Source: AP-15 sp963796155 (GTDB lineage: Bacteria; Pseudomonadota; Alphaproteobacteria; ATCC43930; CGMCC-115725). Taken from it: 64,000 nt of DNA. Position numbers and translations under genes: made by a program. The notes below the pieces were generated by a model. The model searched no databases. It saw only the letters and a list, made by a program, of their open reading frames with translations, and was not told where the DNA came from. Shown piece by piece: positions 47,352 to 55,312 of the stretch. Numbering within the stretch: position 1 is the first letter of the stretch; each line of letters begins with the position of its first letter. The DNA is taken from NCBI GenBank assembly GCA_963796155.1, contig CAWCKT010000010.1, positions 62,001 to 126,000 of the forward strand. Direction: 5' to 3'.

Positions 47352-48497
47352 GTGAAACGCAGCACCGAGCGCTTCCTGACGACGCATACCGGCAGCCTGC
47401 CCCGTCCGGACGATCTCGTGCGCGCGATGTTCGCCAAAGAGGAAGGGGTGCCGGTCGATGCGGCGGCGCTCAAGGCGCGCATTCGCTCGGCGGTGGGGGC
47501 GGTCGTCGAAAAACAGATCGAGGCCGGCATCGACATCGTCAACGACGGTGAGATGAGCAAGCCGAGCTACGCCACTTACGTCAAGGACCGGCTGCACGGC
47601 TTTGGCGGCGAGAGCCGGCCGCTCGTCTACCAGGATCTCGTCGGTTTTCCCGAATTCGCCCGGCGGGTCTTTGGCGACCCCGGCCGGGCGCGGCGCAGGA
47701 CGCCCGGCTGCAACGGTCCGATCAGCGTTCGCGACCCCGAAGCGGCCGAGATAGACGTCGCTAATCTGACCCTGGCACTCGCCCGAATGAACGCGGAGGA
47801 AGCCTTCCTCAGCGCCGCCTCGCCGGGTGTCGTCTCGCTGTTCTTCCACAACGCGCATTATCCGAGCGAGGAGGCTTATCTCTACGCGATCGCCGAGGCT
47901 ATGCGCCAGGAATACGAGACCGTCGCCGAGGCCGGTCTGATCCTGCAGATCGATTGCCCGGACCTCGCTATGGGCCGGCACATTCAGTATGCCCAGCTGA
48001 GCCTCGGCGAATTCCGCAAAAGGGCGCGGCTCCACATCGAGGCGCTCAATCACGCGCTGGAAAACGTCCCGGCGGAGCAGCTGCGTCTGCACCTCTGCTG
48101 GGGCAATTACGAAGGCCCGCATCATTGCGACGTGGCGCTCAGGGACATCATCGAAACCGTCTTTTTGGCCAAGCCTTGCGGCCTCTCCTTCGAGGCGGCC
48201 AACCCGCGCCATGCGCATGAATGGAAGGTCTTCGAGGACGTGAAAGTGCCCGACGGCAAGGTGCTGATCCCCGGCGTCATCGAATCGAAGACCAATTTTA
48301 TCGAGCACCCCGAATTGATCGCCCAGCGCATCGGCCGCTACGCCAGGCTCGTTGGTCGGGAAAACATCATCGCCGGAAGCGATTGCGGCTACGGTACCTG
48401 GGTCGGCCAGGCTGCGGTCGATCCGGCCATTGTATGGGCGAAGCTGGCCAGCTTGGCGGAAGGCGCGCGCCTCGCCTCGCACGAGTTCTGGACGTAA
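47352..48497 (+). CDS. MetE C-terminal-domain-like zinc methyl/alkyl-transferase
   Basis: About 381 residues from GTG 47352 (MKRSTERFLTTHTGSLPRPD); TTG 47334 overlapping the previous stop is an alternative. It corresponds to the catalytic half of cobalamin-independent methionine synthase, standing alone. The four zinc ligands are retained: His and Cys in LRLHLCWGNYEGPH, Glu in LSFEAANPRH and Cys in IAGSDCGYGT. This architecture is shared with epoxyalkane:coenzyme M transferase and other thiol alkyltransferases. Lying between flavin monooxygenases, it may move an alkyl or methyl group to a thiol in that pathway. Confidence 0.85.
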   Translation: MKRSTERFLTTHTGSLPRPDDLVRAMFAKEEGVPVDAAALKARIRSAVGAVVEKQIEAGIDIVNDGEMSKPSYATYVKDRLHGFGGESRPLVYQDLVGFPEFARRVFGDPGRARRRTPGCNGPISVRDPEAAEIDVANLTLALARMNAEEAFLSAASPGVVSLFFHNAHYPSEEAYLYAIAEAMRQEYETVAEAGLILQIDCPDLAMGRHIQYAQLSLGEFRKRARLHIEALNHALENVPAEQLRLHLCWGNYEGPHHCDVALRDIIETVFLAKPCGLSFEAANPRHAHEWKVFEDVKVPDGKVLIPGVIESKTNFIEHPELIAQRIGRYARLVGRENIIAGSDCGYGTWVGQAAVDPAIVWAKLASLAEGARLASHEFWT

Positions 48498-48534
48498 CCG
48501 CGACACCCGAGCCCGGACCCAGGAGATCGAACCA

Positions 48535-49572
48535 ATGCGATTTGGACTTTTCGGCAGTGCCCAAGCCAGGCGCAGCGGCCCCGACACCGACAGCAGCCAG
48601 GGCTTCCGCGACTTCATCGAAAACAATGTCGAGGCCGAGGCGCTCGGCTATTACAGCACGTTTCTCGTCGAGCACCATTTCACCGGCTTTGGCCAGGTAT
48701 CGGCGAGCCTCAACCTGTTGACTTGGCTCGGCGCCCGCACGCGCCATTTGCGCCTCGGCACGGCAGTGCTGGTATTGCCCTGGCACAACCCTGTGCTGTT
48801 GGCCGAGCAGGCGGCGACGCTCGATCTCCTGTCCGGCGGCAGGCTCGATTTCGGCATCGGCAAGGGTTACCGCCACAACGAATTCGCGGGGTTCTGCATA
48901 CCCCTGGAAGAAGCCGACGCGCGGTTTGAGGAAGCGATCGAGGTTCTCACTAAGGTGTTTACCTCGGAAATCCCGTTCTCTCATCGCGGCCGGTACTGGC
49001 AGTTCGACAACATCGTGGTCGAGCCGCCGACCGCGCAAAAACCCCATCCACCCTTCTGGATGGGGGCGGGCAGCCAGAACTCGGTCCGCGAAGTCGTCCG
49101 GCGCGGCTATAACATGCTGCTGGGGCAGCACGCGCTTGCCGAGGAGACCCTTGAGCAAGTCGCCCAATTTCGCCGCGAGGTCGAGGCCCTTGGGCGGCCC
49201 TTTGACCCCATGCAGGTGGGCGTCGCCCGCGCCGTCTCCATTGCCGATAACGATGCGGACAAAGCGGCGGCGATCGAGCGGCGCTACCAGGGGCACATGC
49301 GGATCAACGCGCTGGCCCGCCGGCCGGACGGCGAAACGCGGACCCGCTATATTCTGGACGACGAAAAGGAGGCGCGGCACGAAAGCGCCGAAAGCGCCCT
49401 CTTCGGCACCCCCGACGAGATCATGCGAAAGCTCGAAAAGTTGCAGAAGGGCGGCGTCGAATACATCATCATCAATTTTGGCGGGTCGCGCGAGCAGATC
49501 CGCCGTTTTGCCCGCGACATCATGCCGGCCTTCGCCGGCGAGCCGCAAATGCAAGCCTTGGCGGCAAAGTAG
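48535..49572 (+). CDS. LLM-class flavin-dependent oxidoreductase (subfamily A)
   Basis: 345 residues from ATG 48535 (AGGAG ten bases upstream). Opening MRFGLFGSAQARR; core HLRLGTAVLVLPWHNPVLLA and SGGRLDFGIGKGYRHNEF; segment PPFWMGAGSQNSVREVV. Nearly co-linear with the lone paralog at 34582-35607 but distinct from its operon neighbours of subfamily B. Subfamily A directly followed by subfamily B (14-base gap) recalls luxA/luxB-type heteromeric pairs. Confidence 0.9.
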   Translation: MRFGLFGSAQARRSGPDTDSSQGFRDFIENNVEAEALGYYSTFLVEHHFTGFGQVSASLNLLTWLGARTRHLRLGTAVLVLPWHNPVLLAEQAATLDLLSGGRLDFGIGKGYRHNEFAGFCIPLEEADARFEEAIEVLTKVFTSEIPFSHRGRYWQFDNIVVEPPTAQKPHPPFWMGAGSQNSVREVVRRGYNMLLGQHALAEETLEQVAQFRREVEALGRPFDPMQVGVARAVSIADNDADKAAAIERRYQGHMRINALARRPDGETRTRYILDDEKEARHESAESALFGTPDEIMRKLEKLQKGGVEYIIINFGGSREQIRRFARDIMPAFAGEPQMQALAAK

Positions 49573-49586
49573 CAGGAGGACCTTCG

Positions 49587-50642
49587 ATGGGTTTCGAATT
49601 CGGCGTGTTCCACGAGTTTCAGCGGCGCCCGGGCCAGACCGAGGCCGAGGCGTTCACCACCGCCTTCGATCAGGTCGACGCCGCCGAGCGCTGGGGTCTC
49701 GACGCGATCTGGCTGGCGGAAATCCATATGGCGCCCGAAAGGTCGGTCTGCTCGGTGCCGATGACGATCGCGAGCGCGATCGCGGCACGCACCAACAACA
49801 TCAAGATCGGTACCGGCGTCCAGGTTCTGCCGTTGTGCCAGCCGTTGCGGCTGGCGGAAGACAGCGCCGCTGTCGATCATATCAGCCATGGTCGGCTGAT
49901 CTTCGGGGTCGGCCGCAGCGGCTTCCCGCGCGCCTACGAGGCCTACGGCATCCCCTATGGCGAAAGCCCCGAGCGCTTTGCCGAAGTGCTGGAAATCGTC
50001 AGGCGGGCCTGGACCGAGGAAAGGTTCTCGTTCGCCGGCAAATACTACAATTACGAAAACGTCTGCATCGTGCCAAAGCCGTATCGCAAGCCGCATCCGC
50101 CGATCCGGATCGCAGCCAATCGCGAGGATACGTTCATTGCGGCCGCGAAGCAGGGTTATGCGATCTTTGTCGGGGCGCGGCGCGGCACCTTCGACGAGGT
50201 CCTGCCGAATTTGCAGACCTACCGCGAGGCCTGGAAAGCCGCCGGCCACCCGGGCGAGGGCGAAGTCTATCTGCGCGCCCCGGTGTATGTCGGGGACACC
50301 CTCGAACAGGCGCTTTCCGACCCCCAAGAGAGCCTGATGAATTTCTACCGCTATCTGGGTGCGCGGCTCGAAGAATCGGCCAACAGCGCCGGCGTCTTTG
50401 ATACCGCGCGGCGGATCGAGGGCGCCCAGCGGCTGCAGAACCTCACCTGGGAGGAGGCGCGGCGCGGCCGCGCGATCATCGGCACCCCGGAAATCGTCGC
50501 CGACAATCTCGCGAGCCTCAGAGACCAGCTCGGCCTCGCCGGCATCCTCGCCGAGCTCAACACCGGCGGGTTAATCCCGCACGAGCGGGTGATGCGCTCG
50601 ATGCAATTGCTGTGCGAGAAGGTGCAGCCGCGGCTCCATTGA
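49587..50642 (+). CDS. LLM-class flavin-dependent oxidoreductase (subfamily B, copy 2)
   Basis: 351 residues from ATG 49587 with AGGAGG seven bases upstream. MGFEFGVFHEFQRRPGQTEA, WGLDAIWLAEIHMAPERS, NIKIGTGVQVLPLCQPLRLA and SHGRLIFGVGRSGFPRAYEA align block by block with the subfamily B protein at 46309. Tail ALIPHE/GLIPHERVMRSMQLL is shared. Probably duplicated from the same ancestor within this operon; the two have diverged enough to be functionally separate. Confidence 0.9.
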   Translation: MGFEFGVFHEFQRRPGQTEAEAFTTAFDQVDAAERWGLDAIWLAEIHMAPERSVCSVPMTIASAIAARTNNIKIGTGVQVLPLCQPLRLAEDSAAVDHISHGRLIFGVGRSGFPRAYEAYGIPYGESPERFAEVLEIVRRAWTEERFSFAGKYYNYENVCIVPKPYRKPHPPIRIAANREDTFIAAAKQGYAIFVGARRGTFDEVLPNLQTYREAWKAAGHPGEGEVYLRAPVYVGDTLEQALSDPQESLMNFYRYLGARLEESANSAGVFDTARRIEGAQRLQNLTWEEARRGRAIIGTPEIVADNLASLRDQLGLAGILAELNTGGLIPHERVMRSMQLLCEKVQPRLH

Positions 50643-50668
50643 GCCGCACGGTCGCACCGGAGACGACG

Positions 50669-51217
50669 ATGAGCCGATACAGAGAGCTCAAGTACGACGA
50701 TCTGGACGAGGCACAACGACGGGTGTGGGAGGATGTGGTGGCGGGACCGCGTCGCGCGGTGCCGCCGCCGGCGCATGTCTGGCTGAACAGCCCCGGGCTC
50801 GCCGACCACGCCCACAAGCTCGGTGCCCATGTCCGGTTCGCCACCGACCTTTCGCCGCGGCTGACTGAAATCGCGATCCTGGTGACGGCGCGTTATTGGT
50901 CCGCGCAGTTCGAATGGCAGGCGCACGCTCGCCTCGCCCGCCAAGCCGGGTTCGCCCCCGAGATCATCGAGGCGATCGCAGAGCGCCGCACGCCGGCATT
51001 CACCGATCCCGACGAGCAGCTCGTCTACGATTTTTGCAGCACTTTCTTCCATGACCACGCCGTCGGTGATGGGTTGTTCGAGAAAGTCAAGCACCGTTTC
51101 GGCGAACGCGGGCTGGTCGACCTCACCGGCCTCATCGGCTATTACTCGTTTGTGTCGGTGACGCTCAACGTATTCGACGTGCCGGTCCCTCCCGGTGCGG
51201 CGCTGCTGCCCAAGTAA
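50669..51217 (+). CDS. Carboxymuconolactone decarboxylase-family protein
   Basis: 182 residues from ATG 50669. The CMD/AhpD-like helical domain shows LSPRLTEIAILVTARYWSAQ, then FEWQAHARLARQAGF with the conserved Glu and His, and GLVDLTGLIGYYSFVSVTLN. The CxxC pair of peroxidase-active AhpD is absent (WSAQ in its place), so thiol peroxidase activity is unlikely. It may be a lactone decarboxylase/isomerase-like enzyme or a binding protein. Fifth gene of the LLM operon, 26 bases after the previous gene. Confidence 0.88.
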   Translation: MSRYRELKYDDLDEAQRRVWEDVVAGPRRAVPPPAHVWLNSPGLADHAHKLGAHVRFATDLSPRLTEIAILVTARYWSAQFEWQAHARLARQAGFAPEIIEAIAERRTPAFTDPDEQLVYDFCSTFFHDHAVGDGLFEKVKHRFGERGLVDLTGLIGYYSFVSVTLNVFDVPVPPGAALLPK

Positions 51218-51246
51218 GACGGTCCGTTCGGTGCGTGGTCATCGCC

Positions 51247-52320
51247 ATGGACCCGGCCTATTTCGGAACGGAACAAGTCACCGAAGAAGACCGCGCCTAT
51301 AAGGGATCGCGCTTCTCTGAAGTGCGAGATGCCATTTTCGCCAACCCCTACCAAACGGTGTGGGGTGGTTCCGGCGAGCCGCCATTGCCGATCTATGGCG
51401 TTAATCTGCCGAATGTGCTGCGGGGAATCCTGCCGCTCGGTTCGCCATACTATTTTCGTCAGGCGGTCGCGAGGGCGGTCGACTCCAGGTCTGATCTGCG
51501 CTGGGGCGCCGATCGCAAGGGCTTCCGGCGCCTCATCCATCCGAATGGCATATGCCTAACCGGGCGGTGGGAAATCTCAGAACAAACTCCTTATACCGGG
51601 TATTTCCAAAAGGACCGTCGAGCGCTGGTGGTCGGACGTTATTCCACCTGCTGCCGGGAGACGCGCCGGGGTCACGAGCGCTCGCTGTCGCTGGCTGGCA
51701 AGCTCTTTCCGACGACGGACCCGAACCATAGCGAGCTGCTGAGCACCGCCAGCTTCATCACGCAGCAGGACATCGGCGGCGATCGCACCGATTACATCAA
51801 TGATGTCGAGCTTCTCAACGCTCCCAACACCAGCGGCTGGCGGCGGGGCTTTGGTGTGCCGGTTCTGGCGGTCGAAGCCATTCTCTTCACTCTGGTCGAC
51901 AAGAAACCGACCATTCGGCAGCTCTATCAGGTCGCTGAACTGGACAAGCCGGCGGGGGAACCGACACGGGCGCCGGAATTCATGCGTCTGCTGGTCGACA
52001 CCGGGCAGCCCAGGATCCCCGGTCCGGCCTTGGATTTTCGCGATGAAATCATGGCGCAGATCTATGACCGCGGCGACCCCGCCCCGAAACGGACCCTCAC
52101 CTTTCACATCGAGGTCACAGACGAGGGCTCAACTCGCGGCCCGGATTTTTTTCAGCGCCGTAGTTTTACAAATTGGACCCGGATCGGAACACTGGCTTTT
52201 GACGAGGCCGTCGCGTCTTATAACGGTGACTTCGTATTACACTTCACGCATCCGACTTGGCGCGATGATCGGAATGATCCGTCGACGGCGACGCGCGTCA
52301 ACGAACACAAGGTGCGCTGA
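51247..52320 (+). CDS. Divergent catalase-fold protein
   Basis: About 357 residues from ATG 51247 (GTG 51235 possible). Not a recognised annotated family, but FRRLIHPNGICLTGRWEIS aligns with the heme-catalase block R-x-x-H-A-x-G-x-G-x-x-G-x-F-E, keeping the distal His. LVVGRYSTCC...RSLSLAGKLFPT resembles the catalase ARFST...RGFALKFYT block. The Asn and proximal Tyr motifs are not evident. It may be a heme-binding peroxidase-like or fatty-acid-peroxide-handling protein. It lies 29 bases after the CMD gene, so it is likely the last gene of the LLM operon. Confidence 0.6.
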   Translation: MDPAYFGTEQVTEEDRAYKGSRFSEVRDAIFANPYQTVWGGSGEPPLPIYGVNLPNVLRGILPLGSPYYFRQAVARAVDSRSDLRWGADRKGFRRLIHPNGICLTGRWEISEQTPYTGYFQKDRRALVVGRYSTCCRETRRGHERSLSLAGKLFPTTDPNHSELLSTASFITQQDIGGDRTDYINDVELLNAPNTSGWRRGFGVPVLAVEAILFTLVDKKPTIRQLYQVAELDKPAGEPTRAPEFMRLLVDTGQPRIPGPALDFRDEIMAQIYDRGDPAPKRTLTFHIEVTDEGSTRGPDFFQRRSFTNWTRIGTLAFDEAVASYNGDFVLHFTHPTWRDDRNDPSTATRVNEHKVR

Positions 52321-52331
52321 CCCTTCCAGGC

Positions 52332-53144
52332 TCAGGAGCCGCTGTTGCGGGCGATGAAGTCGAGTGTGGCGTCGGCGCAACGTTCGGCGTGGCTCGCTGC
52401 GACGTGATAGGAGTTGCCGGGCAGCACCAGCAGGCTCGAATTCAAGATCTGTTGCTGCCAGGCCCGGGTCTCATCGACCGAGGCGAGCCCGCTGCCATCG
52501 GTGGTGATGACAAAGGTTGGGCACCGGATCTTCGGCAGGTCCGCCCTGATGTCGGCGCAGGCGATCGTTTTCATGAAGCCGATCTGGGTCGAGACCGCAG
52601 TGCGTCCCATGAACTTGATCCACCACTCGACCCCTTCTGCGGGAAAGGCACTGCCGAGGCGGCCCGCCATGGTCCGGCGGGCCCAATGCTCGACGCCGTG
52701 GCGTTCGAATTCCTCGGCCAATTCGGGCGCGCGTTCGGCAGCGCCCTCGCGCATCGGCGGCGGCGTGCCAACGACGGTCAAGGTGATCACCCGCTCGGGG
52801 CGGCGCGCCGCGAAGGCGCGGGCGATGGTCCCGCCGATCTTGGCGCCAACGAGGTGAAAGCGCCCGACCCCGAGCGCGTCCATCAGCCGCACGAAATCAT
52901 CGATGACGATGTCGAGCGACCATGGGAAATCGCGCGGCATCGGCGTCGAGGCGCCAAAGCCGCGCATGTCCGGGCGCACCACGCGATAGCGGCGCGAGAG
53001 AGAGGGCACCCAGCCATACCACGCCGCCCCGCTTTCGGCGTTGCCGTGCAGCAGCAGGATTGTCTCCGCCTCGCGCCAGGGGTCGGTAAAGTCGTCGACG
53101 AGGTAATGCAGCTGCGCGTCCGGCGGCCGCAAAAGTGTCGGCAT
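52332..53144 (-). CDS. Alpha/beta hydrolase lacking the nucleophile serine
   Basis: 270 residues. The fold is clear: ILLLHGNAESGAAWYGWVPS, VVRPDMRGFGASTP, cap domain, CPTFVITTDGSGLASV and a His in NSYHVAASH. At the nucleophile elbow the expected G-x-S-x-G-G reads LVGAKIGGTIARAF, with Lys where the Ser should be. It is therefore unlikely to be a classical esterase; cofactor-free dioxygenase- or lyase-type chemistry, or a different nucleophile, is possible. It converges on the catalase-fold gene. Confidence 0.85.
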   Translation of the reverse strand: MPTLLRPPDAQLHYLVDDFTDPWREAETILLLHGNAESGAAWYGWVPSLSRRYRVVRPDMRGFGASTPMPRDFPWSLDIVIDDFVRLMDALGVGRFHLVGAKIGGTIARAFAARRPERVITLTVVGTPPPMREGAAERAPELAEEFERHGVEHWARRTMAGRLGSAFPAEGVEWWIKFMGRTAVSTQIGFMKTIACADIRADLPKIRCPTFVITTDGSGLASVDETRAWQQQILNSSLLVLPGNSYHVAASHAERCADATLDFIARNSGS

Positions 53145-53213
53145 TACGCTTCACCCATACGCAAACCGTTTTCGCACATGGAGATCACGCGCGGGGCGAC
53201 AACCGCTCGCTTT

Positions 53214-53699
53214 TTATCCGGGCTGGTAGGTCAGGGTCAGCGCTGCGACGCCAGCCGCGACGTTGAGGCCGGTGTTGCCTTCGATGCTGAGCGGCTGCAG
53301 CGAGACCGTGTGATTGGAGCCGCCGACCAACACATTGGCCCCGACCCCGACGCCCGCCGTAGCGCTTGCAGTGGCGCCGCCATAGGATCCGGCCAGAGAG
53401 CCGGGCGCCGGCGAGGTGGTCGGCGCCAACACCGTCCAAACGAGCACGCCGCCTTTTGTATAGCCGATGTCGACGCCGAATTTGTCGATGGAGCCGACAT
53501 AGTGTTGCGGAGGGCCACCGGCCGGCGCAAAGGTGCAGTTGACCGACCGCGAAGAGCCGAAGACAAAGCCAAAACCGCTGGACACGTTACAGGTGAGCGT
53601 ACCGGCTCTTACGCCTTGCGCCTGCGCCGGCGTTCCGTATGCCAAAGCGCCCGCCGCGAAGCCGAGCGCAGTGATCGCTACTAGGAGTTTCCTGGGCAT
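53214..53699 (-). CDS. DUF992 secreted protein (tandem copy 2)
   Basis: 161 residues from ATG 53699 (MPRKLLVAITALGFAAGALA; GAGAGGATGACGGA upstream). The signal peptide is cleaved near QAQG. DUF992 core: AGTLTCNVSSGFGFVFGSSR, VGSIDKFGVDIGYTKGGVLV, and a Gly/Ala/Val-rich C-terminus ending ALTLTYQPG. The two Cys (LTCN, VNCT) probably form a disulfide. Near-identical to the copy just upstream, especially in the C-terminal half. Periplasmic or surface; function unknown. Confidence 0.9.
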   Translation of the reverse strand: MPRKLLVAITALGFAAGALAYGTPAQAQGVRAGTLTCNVSSGFGFVFGSSRSVNCTFAPAGGPPQHYVGSIDKFGVDIGYTKGGVLVWTVLAPTTSPAPGSLAGSYGGATASATAGVGVGANVLVGGSNHTVSLQPLSIEGNTGLNVAAGVAALTLTYQPG

Positions 53700-53728
53700 T
53701 CCGTCATCCTCTCGCTTGCCAGATTGTT

Positions 53729-54214
53729 CTATCCCGGCTGAAAGGTCAGGGTCAGCGCCGCGACGCCCGCCGCGACGTTGAGGCCGGTATTGCCTTCGAT
53801 ACTGAGCGGCTGCAGCGAGATCGTACTTCCGGAGCCGCCAACCAGCACATTGGCCCCGACCCCGACGCCCGCCGTAGCGCTTGCGGTGGCGCCGCCATAG
53901 GATCCGGTCAGAGACCCGGGCGCCGGCGCGGTGGTTGGCGCCAACACCGTCCAAACGAGCACGCCACCAGACGTATAACCGATGTCGACGCCGAATTTGT
54001 CGATTGATCCGACATACTGTTGCGGAGGGCCTCCCGGCGGCGAGTAAGTGCAGTTGACCGCCTTCGACGAACCGAAGATGAAGCCAAAGCCGCTCGCTAC
54101 GTTGCAGGTGAGCACGCCGGCATTTACGCCCTGCGCCTGCGCCGGGCTTCCCAGCGCCAGAGCGCCGGCCGCAAAGCCGAGGGCACCGATCGCTACCGCG
54201 AGTTTCCTGGGCAT
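53729..54214 (-). CDS. DUF992 secreted protein (tandem copy 1)
   Basis: 161 residues, MPRKLAVAIGALGFAAGALA signal peptide, then AGVLTCNVASGFGFIFGSSK, VGSIDKFGVDIGYTSGGVLV and the same Gly-rich C-terminus ending ALTLTFQPG. Its leader (AGGAGAATGACGGA) is nearly the same as that of the second copy, showing that the duplication included the ribosome site. The gap to copy 2 is 29 bases, so they are co-transcribed. Confidence 0.9.
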   Translation of the reverse strand: MPRKLAVAIGALGFAAGALALGSPAQAQGVNAGVLTCNVASGFGFIFGSSKAVNCTYSPPGGPPQQYVGSIDKFGVDIGYTSGGVLVWTVLAPTTAPAPGSLTGSYGGATASATAGVGVGANVLVGGSGSTISLQPLSIEGNTGLNVAAGVAALTLTFQPG

Positions 54215-54602
54215 TCCGTCATTCTCCTGCTTGCCATATTCCGCTAGTGGAGGCGCGAGACCTCAACGTCCGGTCATATAGCTTGGTTCCCTACTCCGGC
54301 GCCACGCTTTCCTTTCACTATCCGGTCTCTCGCGCGCTCTGCTGACCGACTCAGCGTTTCGCGCGGCGGTTTTCGCGTGCAGACCGATCTCCGCATATTC
54401 CAGCAACATCGACAAAACCGATTGAACTTCCGAGACCGATAGATGATCAGAGGCACCGAGACCTCGCGATGGTGGGCAGCGAAATATGGAAGCGGGCGGA
54501 AACGGCCGATAATGAGGGCGGATGCAGGCGGGTCTTGTTCGACAAATTTATCCGCTCGCGCCCGAGGCGATTTTTTGGAACAATCGCTTCCCGAGGCCTC
54601 GA
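54215..54602. other. Divergent promoter region and cold-shock leader
   Basis: 388 bases with no gene. Near the cold-shock start a hairpin GCGATT - 9 bases - AATCGC (54567-54587) has a T-rich loop side. If transcription starts well upstream, this would lie in the mRNA leader, where cold-shock genes often carry thermosensitive structure. Confidence 0.4.
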
Positions 54603-55253
54603 ATGGGCCGTGAACCAACTCGACAGGAAGCCGACTTGATCAGAGACAGGAATTTTCGCCAGACCCGACGCCGCGACTTCGACGACGACGGCTACGATCC
54701 GCATCTGCGCGAATTCGGAGGGACACCGCGCTTCACCCCGACGCGGTTCGAGACACCCTCCGGCCCGCCGGTGCGCGCCGTGGTCAAATGGTTCAAACCC
54801 GAAAGGGGGTTTGGATTTGTCGAGCTCTCGGACGGCTCGGGGGATGCCTTCCTTCATGCCACCGTGCTCGAGCGCAACGGCATTGCCGCGGTGCAGGCCG
54901 GCGAAACGCTCGAGGTCCGCGTGGCGCCCGGGCAGAAGGGACCGCAGGTTACCGAGGTCCTGAGCGTCGACAGCAGCACGGCCGTGCCGGCAGCGGCGCG
55001 GCGATCCCCTTACCCGCCGGCGAACCGTCCGGCGCCGGAGACCGCCGTCGAAGAGGTCGGTACGGTCAAGTGGTTCAACGCCCAGAAGGGCTTTGGCTTT
55101 ATTGTCCGCGAGGGCGGCGGCAAGGATGCGTTCGTGCACGCCTCGGTGCTCGAGCGGTCCGGGCTCGGCAGCCTCAGCGAAGGCCAGCGCGTGGTGATCG
55201 ACATCGCCGAGGGCCGCAAGGGGCCCGAGGCCGTCAGGGTTCGCCTCGCTTAA
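54603..55253 (+). CDS. Two-domain cold-shock (CSD) protein
   Basis: 216 residues from ATG 54603 (MGREPTRQEADLIRDRNFRQ); a TTG at 54636 is also plausible. A charged N-terminal region is followed by two cold-shock domains: CSD1 VVKWFKPERGFGFVELSDGS...AFLHATVLE and CSD2 TVKWFNAQKGFGFIVREGGG...AFVHASVLE, joined by an Ala/Pro linker. Both keep RNP1 (GFGF[VI]) and RNP2 (AF[LV]HA). It binds single-stranded RNA/DNA as an RNA chaperone. Double-CSD proteins are typical of alphaproteobacteria and may act in stationary phase or cold. Confidence 0.92.
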   Translation: MGREPTRQEADLIRDRNFRQTRRRDFDDDGYDPHLREFGGTPRFTPTRFETPSGPPVRAVVKWFKPERGFGFVELSDGSGDAFLHATVLERNGIAAVQAGETLEVRVAPGQKGPQVTEVLSVDSSTAVPAAARRSPYPPANRPAPETAVEEVGTVKWFNAQKGFGFIVREGGGKDAFVHASVLERSGLGSLSEGQRVVIDIAEGRKGPEAVRVRLA

Positions 55254-55312
55254 CCCACCTCGTCGCGCTCGGCACCCTTCCCCGCAGAGCCGAGTGGGTG
55301 AGGGTGAAGGCG

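Noticed and set aside
47142..48626. Minus-strand frame of 494 codons
   Set aside because: Antisense to the MetE-like gene with all four zinc ligands.
48367..49554. Minus-strand frame of 395 codons
   Set aside because: Antisense to the subfamily A LLM gene; low-complexity translation.
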